A stretch of 64,000 nt of DNA from Taiwanofungus camphoratus (lineage: Eukaryota; Basidiomycota; Agaricomycetes; Polyporales; Taiwanofungaceae), in the NCBI GenBank assembly GCA_003999685.1, contig CP021222.1, positions 1,736,001-1,800,000 on the forward strand. Reading direction: 5' to 3'. A program made the position numbers and the translations under genes. Of this stretch, positions 46,201-56,947 are shown one piece after another (the stretch's first letter is position 1; every line of letters starts with the position of its first letter). Below the pieces are notes generated by a model that saw only the letters and a program-made list of their open reading frames with translations, was not told the origin of the DNA and made no database searches.

Positions 46201-48716
46201 CATGCCATGGTCATTGCAAGTAGTATCGACAAGGATATTTGGAAGGAAGTAGTGAGCGAATTTGTTAGGACAGAGTTAGCCACCAAGGACAGCAAGAACA
46301 TCAGACCATCTCGAGAAGCTGACGAGGAGACGTCCCCTGATGGTCGGGAGGCTCTCAGAGTTGCATACAGTCTTTTTGCAGGGCAAGGATCCGCATCAGG
46401 TATGTAGATGTCTTGATACTCCGAACTGTGTTCAATCTTCATATGTGCATCAAGTCCGAGAGCTAGTACCACCTCAACCACTTACGCAGGGTCAAACGCT
46501 TCAATTGCCACAATCTTCAGTGCTATCAATCACGCCTATGTCAGCTAGTTTCCCTGGACCAGCCGAGGCCATGCATATCCCTATACAGACTCTGGCGAGA
46601 TGGGCGGACACAGCAGCTATGATCTTCTCCAACCCCATGACTTTGGAATCATCTTCCGCGCTTACTGCACTTGGAGATCAATTGGCACTCAATCAATGGT
46701 TTGAGGCAGCACATGCATGGTGTGTGGTCGTTAGCTTACCTTGCAAATGATCATACTGACATCGTCACCTCCGCAAGCTACTTGCTCTCTCCTCAGACTT
46801 CTCCTATGGGCGGAGTGGGGAGCTCCAGTCGAGTAGTACTCCTGGGCTCTCCAGGCCCTCACATTTCGCCGGGCTCTCTCAAGGATCCCGATCCCATCAT
46901 CTTCTCCGAGATCGCTGAATTTGCTCTGTCATTGGCGACGCCCGCTAAAGGCCAAGAAGCCTTCCTGGGTCTACCTTACTTACAACCATACAGGTTAATC
47001 CGTGCCGCCTATCTAGCTGAAATAGGTCATGTTCAACTATCACATAGGTGAGCCTCGGTTATCAGGTCTGCGTGGATCTCCTTGATGGATCTGCCCCAGG
47101 TATTGCGAGGCGATCTCTAACTGCTCCAGTCGAAATTCGCCCTATACGAACTCAACATTCGTTGAGCAGCTCAAGGGACTCACGGACAGACTAGTAGCCG
47201 CGCCTCAAATAGACAAGTCTGGATCCTGGATAGGATCCAAGATGACCAAACCCAGTTTAGACAGCATCGGCAATTGGCTGGAAGGTCGCCTCACAAAGTT
47301 CATTGCTGGCGAGACTGACTCGTCCAGGGCTGAAGATGCTGCTGTTAAGACAGCGCATCAACATGTTCCCAGTGATCCCTTTGCGCATTATAGCGCAATA
47401 TCTTCCACGACGAGCTCCCCTATCCTTTCCCCCCAACATTCTAAGATGGACCTGGCAGATATGCCCAACTCACCACCCCCCTTCAGAACCGGTTCCGCCA
47501 TGGCATTACGATCTTCGGCTGGTCCGCAGGTCGTGATCAATCGTTCATCTTCTGCGATGGACTACAATCGCCCTCTGGGTCGTAAGGCTTCACCGTTGCC
47601 TCGTGTCTCATCAGCTAGTGCAGCCACGAATACATTTGCAGATGCATCACTGTATAGCCAAGCCCTCAATGGGCATGCATTTGGCAGTAGTTCGAAACAG
47701 AACTTGAATGACCTGAACCTAAATGACGACAGGTCGCAAGCCTATGGTTCATCAAAGGATCATTCAAGTGGAGCAGTAGCTGGTGTATTCTGGGGCTCAT
47801 CTGACTCCGGCGCTCCTACACCTACTGCATCCTCATTCGTTAGATTAGATGAAGGGGTGCCTGCTGCATCATCCTCCGGCTTCATCTCGCTAATGGATGA
47901 TCCAACGTACTCGATAACCCCCACAGCCACCCAAGGCCCTGCGTCTTCTGACTCACACAGATCCACGCAATTGTGGGATGACGACGAGGACGACCTTGGC
48001 CTAGGCAATACCTCCCATCGTACAGAGCGGGTAGAGAGCAGTGAAGAGCGGAGTGCGCAGTCTACGCCAGCGAAGGAAAAGTTGCACAAGGAGACTGCAC
48101 AACCCCAAGCCACTGAGAAACCCGGTATGTGATTAATAGATATCGCATTGATATATTTGCTCCTGATGTTAAAACTTAAGAACTCAAGTCAGCTTCGTCT
48201 GGTTCATGGCTCAGCCGTCTTTGGAAGCGTGGGGAGCCTACCACAGGCCCCATTAAGGCGAACCTCGGAGAACAGACCTCATTTTACTACGACAAGGAGC
48301 TGAAGCGCTGGGTGAACAAGAATGTAAGTAACGAGTACAATTTACGGGGTACGAGGTTTGATTTCCAATTTCAGTCGGGCACCGAAGCGGCTAAACCTGC
48401 ACAGCCTCCACCCCCGCCTAGAGCGCAGACTGCATCACCGGGAAGGTCACACGGGAATCCTGTATCAGGCACCACGCCCTTACCGCCACCTCCTCGCCCA
48501 GCCACCGCTAACGCCATTGACTTAAGCATTGGGCCTCCTCAAAAGTCTATTATGCGAATACACTCAAATTTAGTACCTCCGGTATTGGAGAACGGTTCTG
48601 CTCCGCCTACCCCCGCATCAGCGACAATGCCTCCTACACCCGGAGGTCGTGCTCGGATGCAGGGAAAACGTCCTGTACGGAATCGATACGTTGATGTGTT
48701 CCAGCAAGAAGCTTAA
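43278..48716 (+). CDS. SEC16: SEC16, COPII coat assembly scaffold
   Basis: SEC16 marks ER exit sites and organises COPII vesicle formation with SEC12, SEC13, SEC23 and SEC31. Start ATG 43278 (MSTAGEAASLFVAA). The first 500-700 residues are disordered, rich in Ser, Pro, Tyr and Thr with repeated YDPY/YDPYKP units. The central conserved domain starts at about 45380 with PLGRTSVQVPVVSFGFGGK and LVVCFHGT. The helical ACE1 part follows, with LEERAEEISRGIGYLHHGS, LVKLLKVMIDNDGRLSG, LLRGDRRAACHYASDEKLWA and HAMVIAS. The C-terminus is Pro/Ser-rich, ends KRWVNKN...VRNRYVDVFQQEA, and stops at 48716. About 1,700 residues in roughly eight exons. Size, order and the end match fungal SEC16. Confidence 0.9.
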
Positions 48717-48929
48717 AGTAGTTAGATGCACACTTAGCGATAGAAGTAGACCCTGCTGCATTGCCTTCATCTGTATATATATTTGTTGCATCATCGTTCA
48801 AGACCTTGATTTATATGCTTTTTACTTTCATTGTGGATATTGAATGGCTCAATTTCGTTGCATAAATTATTATCCCTGCACAAATTGGAACGTTCTTATA
48901 CCTTACTAATGTATGCTGTCCACCGAGAT

Positions 48930-50146
48930 TTACAAAAGTAATCGGAATGGATAGCCTAAGCAAGCATGGAATGAGAATGATAGAATATATAACGAGGAAA
49001 AAGGTATCACCTCGGTTTTTGACTCTGAAAATGGATATCAAAACAGAAAACATAATGAAAACCACAGCTATCCATAAATAGATCTGCGCTCGTTGTCGCT
49101 GAGGGGAGATCTGATTTGGTACTATAGTCGTAAGCATCAAGAACGCCCACGCCAAGACCCCGTCTGTACAAGATTCTTAATCCTGACACATACATAGCGA
49201 GCAATAAATCTTACTTACAAATCATAGCAATAACTTGCGTTTCCTGGCCGAATTGGTTTTGATAGCCCGGAGCAATCCACTGACCGTTCGGACCGCTCTG
49301 CGGCATACCACGAATCCGGACAAACATGAAGCCCGACGTCATCACTAGTGAAGTGAGTACAGTGACAGCAGCCCAGGTCCAACGGGAACGAAGGATGGGA
49401 GAGATGAACTTCATTGTGGTGAGAATGACTAGAGTAGTTGCAACGTATGTGCCTATGCGTGGCCAGTCAATGGGAGCTTTGTATGGGATCGGTACGGGAG
49501 TGAAGTGCGAGAGTTGTTCCGCCAGAGGGCCAGCATCGAAACCGCTGAGAATCTTGTGAGTAGCGCTTGATAGCTACCATTTGAAGCCTACTCACTGAGT
49601 AAAATCATACGACATGGGGGATATCTTCCCGTTTGTTGGACGTCGAGGACCTTCGGCTGCGGGGTACACTTGAACCACAGGGGCAGATTGTAGGCCAAGC
49701 TGGGACGAAATATGTAATGAACATTCACCATGACTTCATTTTACATACCTTCTGAAACACAGTCATGGCCTTGTCAAAGTCCACGGTTGCAAAGAAATGG
49801 GAGTCTCGCTCCGCAGCTGGCACCGTGGACCATGCTTTCGCTACCGCGCTGAAGGCCGGGTCGAACTCCCTGGCAAATGGTGTACAGGGTTAAATTTAAT
49901 CCTTTGATGGACACGCTGTGCATACTTGCATGGCGTACATCTACGCCTCTTGTCCAAAGCTGTCAACTGTACAGTTGCAGACCAATTCCGCTTGGGGCTA
50001 GTGAGCATATTGTAAGTTTTCTCGTCAAGTTTTATGACGCCATTGTTAGCAGCGGCAAGCTCAACGAGTTGCGCATGGGAAGAGTCTGTAGATAGCGCAA
50101 GACAAAGCGGGAGAAGGAAAAGAGCGAGTAATGACAGCAGCAACAT
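48930..50146 (-). CDS. OST3: OST3/OST6 oligosaccharyltransferase subunit
   Basis: This is a subunit of the ER oligosaccharyltransferase that helps glycosylate sites near cysteines. ATG 50146 starts a clear signal peptide, MLLLSLLALFLLPLCLALS. A lumenal thioredoxin-like domain follows, with active-site CTPC. The domain continues through FDPAFSAVAKAW, HFFATVDFD, VFQKLGLQSAPVVQVYPA and ends before four membrane segments, including VATTLVILTTMKFISP, WTWAAVTVLTSLVMTSGFMF and LAWAFLMLTTIV. The last intron joins FRVKNRG to YPFRLLL, the typical end, with TAA at 48930-48932. Whether it is nearer OST3 or OST6 cannot be told by eye. It converges with SEC16 and diverges from PIK1. Confidence 0.88.
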
Positions 50147-50392
50147 AGCTGCAGAAGGAGAATGGCAGAGTTACTAGTAGGTCCTCAGTGCGACGTGTCC
50201 TATCACTTGTGTAAGTAAGTGAATAAGTAATATACAAGTCGCGGGAGTTCCAAATAGACATCCATATTTCGCGTCAGTGATCACTGGTACTCGCGTTTCA
50301 CTGCTATATTCGCACCCGCTGTCATCGACACTATTGGTTTCAAGAGCACAGCAGAGACGGTCGGATGGTCGACATTGCGGTTGTAGTGTGAA
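50147..50392. promoter_or_regulatory. Divergent promoter, OST3 / PIK1
   Basis: These 246 bp lie between two outward-facing start codons. A TATA-like match was not obvious. Shared control is possible from spacing alone. Confidence 0.4.
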
Positions 50393-53300
50393 ATGTCTCA
50401 TGCTCTCCTTCTCCGCTTGTTTCTTTCGCCCTCGTTCTTCACAGTTCATGTGGCCCTTCACTACCTGCTGGTCTATGCAGACAACATTGGAATAACCTAC
50501 TACCTTACCCGTAGACTCCGGGAACTCAACACGCAAGAACTTCGTGAAGTATGGGGATTCATATGGTGAACGCAAGTGTTACTTTCGCTGAAGGGCCTGT
50601 TTAACATCTGCATGTCTCAGCCATCTTCTTGTCACCAGGCCTTCAAAGTCGAGAGCTCTCGAATGTTTTGTAGTTGAGATTGCCCACAAGTCCACCCATA
50701 TCGCCATGTTGGTACGTCTTCGCCGATTAAATCTACCAAAAGATTTTCTAACAAGATCAGACCTTATGGTATATGCAAGCATATCTCAAGGATCTCTCGT
50801 CTCCCCACAATAACCCCGAATCCTTCCTCATATGTCAACGAGTTTCACATCAATGCCACGAATTGATTTTCGGTGATATTCCCGCGCAATCTTCCGCTCC
50901 CTACTCATCCATTCGCCTCCCCTCTCGGTTCGGACCTGTGCAGAGGAAAGTAAGGTCCCATGTGCAACCTGCCTTCGTTGGTATCGGCATGGTATGGGCA
51001 GGAGTTCCGGCTATGCCTAAATTGACAGAGGTTATGGGCGAAGTTGCAATCGAGCAAGGTCGTATAGACGAGGAAGGCCAAGATATCAAAAGCCTTGAAC
51101 GCGTGGACGACGATATAGTTCGAGGTGTGCACATTCAGCCTCCAACAGAACAAGCAACCGGAAGGGCCGACTTAGACGACTCTGATCATGACGAGAGAAC
51201 TGGAAACTCTACAAGGGACTCAGCCCAGCCCCAGCACAATTTCGAAGATTCCACTTCTCCAAGACATCTAGGACGTGTGTCTCGTAGACAGACTATGGCT
51301 GCACAAACCAGTCCCTCTCTTCCTCTTCATTTTCGAGACATCCGCACGTACAGATTATCTGAAGATCCCTTTAGTCAACAAGATCCGCCTGCAACCTCAA
51401 TGCCCTTCCAATCCACGCCTGCATTTTCTGTGTCGAGGCATCCTCCAAGAATGAACAGTCTCCATGTAGCGGACCTTATACAGAAGTACGACTTCTCGTC
51501 TCAAATGCATCTTCTGCGCAGCCATTTTTGTCGTTCTGAGGTCAGTAGTGTTCTTAGCATTCTCAACAATGCTGACTGACACTGGCTTCCTTTTAGATAC
51601 AGTTCCTTCTTGCGTTAGAAAGCATTTCGAACAGGCTGCTAGTTGTACCAAGACCTGCTCGTGTAAGCGCATTACGGGCTGAATTAACGGGGTTGAACCA
51701 TATGCTCCCTGCAGAGGTATACTCAAGTATATGCATGTGCAGAATATTCTCATCATTTTGGCCTTCAGATTTGCATGCCGATGTGGTGTTTATCCTCTGA
51801 TACCCCAATTCCACCGCAAGGCATCCCTCAGCCGCATCATAGGATTGTTCGAATACCCCCAGGTGAGAGCGTAGTGCTAAACTCAGCAGAGCGCGCACCA
51901 TACCTCCTTATTATCGAGATTCTGCATGGTGATTTGGACTTTGACCCTGCTAAGCGAAGCAACAAAGAGATCCTCAAGAAGATCATACTGAAGGAGGCTG
52001 AACGTGAAGGCTCGTCCAAGGATCTTGTCCCATTCATTTCCAATACATCTACTCAACGCCAGTCCGCAACTATACCCGAACCGGTGATCGGTATGGAAGC
52101 GACGCTAAGCACGGGTTCCGCGGACCTCGATGACGAGCCGCTGGTAGTTGCGACAACCTTTCCCTCAGTCTCTCCCTCGCCGCCACTAGACGATGATGAG
52201 GAAATTGACCTGGTAGAACAATTATACGGCGCCGACGAGTCCCTCCGCTCACGAGAAGTCGATTTATCAGACTCTGTAGTTCTTCCTCCGCCGCCAAAGA
52301 ACAAGGAGCTAGACATGGCCCGATGGTCCCGTTCCTCTTCGATGCCTCAAACTCCTGTGCTTGGTAATGAGGTCTTTGTCCCGCAAACGCCTTCACAGAA
52401 CGCCAGTGTTCCGACCCCTACGGTTCAAGATTCCCCGAATTACAATTCGCAGCATCATGAGTCAAATGGTTCTCAGGGCAGTGTTAGCGGGACACCACGT
52501 CTACTTTCACTAGATGAGTACTCGGAGCGCATGCGCACAGCAGCTGTAATGCTTGCCCAACTCAACGCCAACCTCGTCCGCGAGCCCACCACCGCTGTCA
52601 CTGCCCCAGACTTATCTCCTCTCCCAGGTCCCTTGCGCTGGTTGCCTGGGACTAGCTGGCTCGCTGGCTCGCCTATCCTGACCGGAACGAGTGGAGGGGA
52701 TGACCACGCGTCTGGTTCATCAACGCCTGTGCCTGTGCCCATGCGGATGAGATTACAGCCTTCTGAAGCAACTGCAATTCGAGAGCGTATCATGAGCGAA
52801 ATGATACTCCTCGAGGAGGAGCGCATGGCTCGCATGCGTGAGAACAGCGCTAGCGAAAACACCCTCAGGATCGGACTTGGAGACGGGAGCGCGAAAACTG
52901 CAGAAGACGAGGGAATAATTCGACGCGAGCTGAGCAAGGCAGATCCGTCTGCGGTCGTTTTCAGCGAGTCTTGGGCAGCAAAGAAAGTGAGGTGCATTGT
53001 ACTTTTAATCGATATGTCATGTCAATATCCATGCAGAGTCGAATACGACAAACGTCACCCTATGGGCATCTGGGTATGTCATAAGGTGTTTGTTCTTGGC
53101 TATAAACTCATGTTTTGTTCTAGCCAGTTGGGACTGTGTCTCCGTGATTGTCAAGACTGGAGGGGACCTTCGACAAGAACAACTCGCTGTGCAGCTCATT
53201 CAAGCATTCGAGAAAATCTGGAAAGAGGAAAACTGTCCGTGTTGGGTGCGATAGTATGTTCAATTGATGCCTCCGTGACTGTGACCTAAATAGTGCTTTA

Positions 53301-54264
53301 TTAGTTTTCGTATTCTCATCACGGGTCACTCGTCTGGTTTGGTGGAGACAATTACTGACGCTGTATCAATACACTCTATCAAGAAGGCGGAGTATGCACG
53401 AAGACTAGCAGAGGGTCGGTTTGGGCATGTTACCTTATATGATCATTTTAAGACAGTAAAGCATTCAACGTCGTCTTTTGAAGCCTGTCTGATACGGTCC
53501 TTAGACATATGGCGATCCCTCTTCTGCAAAATTTGCTAGAGCACAGCGCAATTTTGCCAAGTCCCTTGCTGGTGAGTGCTCATTGCTCACAGCTCCTGCA
53601 TCTAATTTGACGCCCACATCGTATCAGGCTATTCTCTTGTGACGTATTTCCTCCAAATCAAGGACCGTCATAACGGTAATATCCTCCTTGATCGAGATGG
53701 GCATTTAATCCATATCGACTTTGGATTCATGCTATCCAACTCACCTGGCAACATTGGCTTTGAGGCGGCTCCATTCAAGCTCCCTCTCGATTACATTGAA
53801 GTCCTTGGAGGCGTTGACAGCAAGGCATTCCTTGAGTTCAAAAAGCTTTTCAAGGAAGGCTTCGAAGCTGCACGGAAGCACTGTGAACGGATAATAAGTA
53901 AGTTTTACCGGTATTATGGTGCTGTACTTCACTAACAGTTTAGTCGTTCAGCGTTGGTCGAGCTGATGCAGAAAGGTTTGTCCCTTCGCGTACATGTTAT
54001 GCCCTTCGGCTCATGCAACTGCAGACTCGGCACTTCCGTGTTTCGCTGCGCTTGGAGAGCAAACAGCTACTCAATTGCGGGAACGCTTTCAGCAAGGCCT
54101 TACACATGCTTCCGTTGAAGAGCACGTACAGCGCCTCATCGACACCTCGCTTGGCTCAAATTGGACTCGTTTATATGATTCGGTAGGTCATCATGCAATC
54201 GAGTAGTCCTTTAAACTTACACATTATGAAACAGTATCAGTACTACTCTCAATCTATCTTATGA
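50393..54264 (+). CDS. PIK1: Phosphatidylinositol 4-kinase PIK1 (PI4KB type)
   Basis: PIK1 makes PI4P at the Golgi and in the nucleus and drives secretion. The start at ATG 50393 gives MSHALLLRLFLSPSFFTVHVA, continuing LHYLLVYADNIGITYYLTRR, the helical N-terminal domain of the family. The next joins give FICHLLVTRPSKSRALECF and IAMLTLWYMQAYLKDLS. A long disordered middle follows (about 51900-52980). The kinase domain begins at about 53120 with NWDCVSVIVKTGGDLRQEQL; catalytic loop DRHNGNILLDRDGH; IDFGFMLSNSPGNIGFE; and the end SNWTRLYDSYQYYSQSIL, TGA at 54262-54264. The conserved Asp, Asn and DFG residues are all present. About 1,060 residues. Confidence 0.92.
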
Positions 54265-54436
54265 GTTTAGACATCCTGAGCACGGCTTTCCGGTACTTAT
54301 GACTGAGTGCGTGTGTCACAGTGGGCAGCTCGTCAAGTTCAAGCAGATCTTACAAAAGATCTGGACTGAGACTGTAGCTTGGATATCCAATCCGGCCAGC
54401 GGCGGAGATGGGTAGATAATGAAGGTGCAGAGTAGC

Positions 54437-56343
54437 TCAGAACATGGCATCGTATCTCTTGAGGCAGCTGTACCATTCATAGTCTGTACGATACCACTTT
54501 AGCTCTGGATAGCTGGACAAGGATTTTTGCCCTCGTACCAAAATTGTCTGAAGGATTGCACCAACACTTTCCTTTTGAGTGTAGATCCCCCTGTGGGCAG
54601 TGCTGGAAGGGGTTGTGACGATAGCCTGGTCGAAGATGCGTGAGTGACCACCTAAAAGTGGATGACAATTCATAAGTCACCAATCTCCTTGAAGAAATGA
54701 ATTTGTTCCTTCTTTGCGAACAGAGCCGCCCCGATACTATGGACTGGTGCATCACCCCAGCGCTGAGAGCATTTGCTGAGGATCTTCTAAGTCGTTACAA
54801 CTAGAATCAGAGGACAAACCTCGTAGTAGAAGCCACCTCTTGAGTCCAAATATTCGAAGAACTTCATGTACGCTTCATTGCGCCAAAAGTCAAGGTCACC
54901 GATCTCGAAGTTACTCCAGACTACCTCCTTGGTCAGCATTATGTGTGTGGTGGTAGATGTCGCACTTACAGTGGCAGTTGTTGTAATTCTCGCCTCCATC
55001 ATCAGAGATAAAATTCATGGCATTATCAGGAGAGACAAGGTCCGGATTCTCTGCGATGAAATCTGAAAGTGTCAATGTCTCAGCATTTCTGACCACTGCG
55101 CTGAGCATTCCGAGGGAACCTTTTACTGCGCCCCATAAAGTTGGGATTGTGGCAGGATATTCGTATAAGGACACCGTGAATCCTGTACAGTGATAAGTCA
55201 CATCAATTAGCTACAGATTCAACAGTGGGGTTGAATTTTCACCATAGACTTTCTTCTCATTTTGCATGACCAAGAACGGCTAAGATATAGTGATCATGTG
55301 TCAGCAATCAGGACCTTCATGCTTGAGGTACGTACATCGTAGTCTAGGTCACAGAAGAATGTCACATCAGGCCTGCCACAGTGGTGTAAGAACACGATAG
55401 CTAGTCAAGGTGATCCGCAGAGACACGCACTCTATTCTCCAGTAGTATTTATATTTTGCAAGCAATTCATGCCTGAAGAAGAACTGGTAGACAATGGCAT
55501 CTAGTTTAGGTAGGTACGTTGAGACTTGACGAACTTACACCGGAATTGAAACGGCACATGTTTCGGTACCTAGCAATCTTGTCAAGACTTGGAACAAGGC
55601 AGATATAAAGAGAAACCTACGGAACACTTCCTACAAAGTAGAACATGAGTATTAAAAAGGCTTCCATGAGCAGAACAAGAGACGCTCACCTCCATAGATG
55701 ACCTGGTTCCTCATCATGTCTGCACGTGCAGCTGAAGCTCGTTCTTCGTCTATCCAGTCGGGTTGATACCAATGATCACGAGGGATGAGTCCAAACTCGA
55801 CATTGGAATCGGTTATGACCTGCACTCGGCTACATTGACAAGCATAAGTCGACGACGTGGTATCCCCGGAAACATCTGCGCACTTTTTGAACTCATCGGT
55901 GAACGGCTCCTCGTTGAGGAAGACGTAGGGGTAACGGTACTTTTTGTTGAATCGATCCTCTGTGTTGCAGTACACCATGAGGGGACAGAAAAACAGGCAC
56001 GAGAACACGAACTGACCCATCTGCTTCATGCTACTGACTATTCCCGGCAGATCGCTGTTGCGCGCCAAAAGTACGAAGGTAGCGTTGGCCCTCTGCGTCG
56101 AGTTGTCGGGAGAGTAGCCGTCATGCACCGCATCTTGGTAGGATGGGGCAGATTGTGAGCCTTTTAGCTGCCCGGTGAGACGAGATATTGACGTCGCCCG
56201 GCCATACTCCTCATGAGAGACGCTCAGTATGAAGTGAAGACTGATCTGTAAGGTTGGGTCAATCGTCTGGATGCGCCCACAGCTTGAAGGTCGCGCACAA
56301 CAATGGCTAGCACCAGAACCACATAACGCATGGGCGTCATCAT
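54437..56343 (-). CDS. GT15 alpha-1,2-mannosyltransferase (KRE2/MNT1/KTR)
   Basis: GT15 enzymes add alpha-1,2-mannose to O- and N-glycans in the Golgi. ATG 56343 starts a short tail and a membrane anchor: the first intron (about 53 nt) joins [11 protein letters not shown] to ISLHFILSV, making one type II segment. The stem is Ser-rich. The catalytic domain has [104 protein letters not shown], and [16 protein letters not shown], which follow the family order; YYWRIEPDV holds the metal-binding acidic residues. The last join gives [19 protein letters not shown] and a stop at 54437. About ten exons, 430 residues. The exact KTR class is open. Confidence 0.9.
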
Positions 56344-56947
56344 CTTGACGACGAAGCTCTTGAGAGCTGCAGACACTCAACAATACGTTGGCCCGGCGAT
56401 TGAGAATGACAGGACTTAAATAAGAAGGAACGAGATGGCAGTCGTGACGATGGTACTACGGCGCCTACAAAGCTAGTAGGCGGGCGTTTGCTGCGCTGCG
56501 CAGCGTATCTTCTTTCGCAGAGTGATTTTACCCTGCTTGCGAGACTGCAGGCAACGGTACTTGAGGCCGACGTGGTACGTAGTAACCAAGATCATGTGTC
56601 CGAAGTTATCTGTACTGCCGATTCTCCACCTTGCCCCACACACCGCATGTAGTACAGACTTCCAGAAACCAACAAGCGGACATCCTCAGCCAAATTGAAA
56701 GCATGCCAATGGAATGTTAAGTATGTGCTTAAGCACGTACACAGACGAATTGAGTGTAGAATACGCGGGAGAGAGTATGTATGCACCATACACGATGTGT
56801 GAGGAACAGAGAGTGGATATATAAGGTCGGTGAACCGAAGTAACACGATGAAATATGTATATCGCGGCATGAAAGAGAGTATCTGGCAAGGTCGACAAGC
56901 ACACCTCTGCTCATCCTCCGTGTCGTAGTGTAAACAATAGAATGCAA
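56344..56947. other. 604-bp upstream region of the GT15 gene
   Basis: It lies upstream of GT15 and downstream of PP2A B56, both on the minus strand. A 119-codon minus-strand frame (56592-56951) is Cys- and Tyr-rich, has no family features, and overlaps the PP2A end; I treat it as chance. No RNA gene or repeat was recognised. Confidence 0.4.

Noticed and set aside
9859-56343. Biosynthetic gene cluster for a secondary metabolite
   Set aside because: No polyketide synthase, NRPS, terpene cyclase or P450 gene; the genes are housekeeping types.
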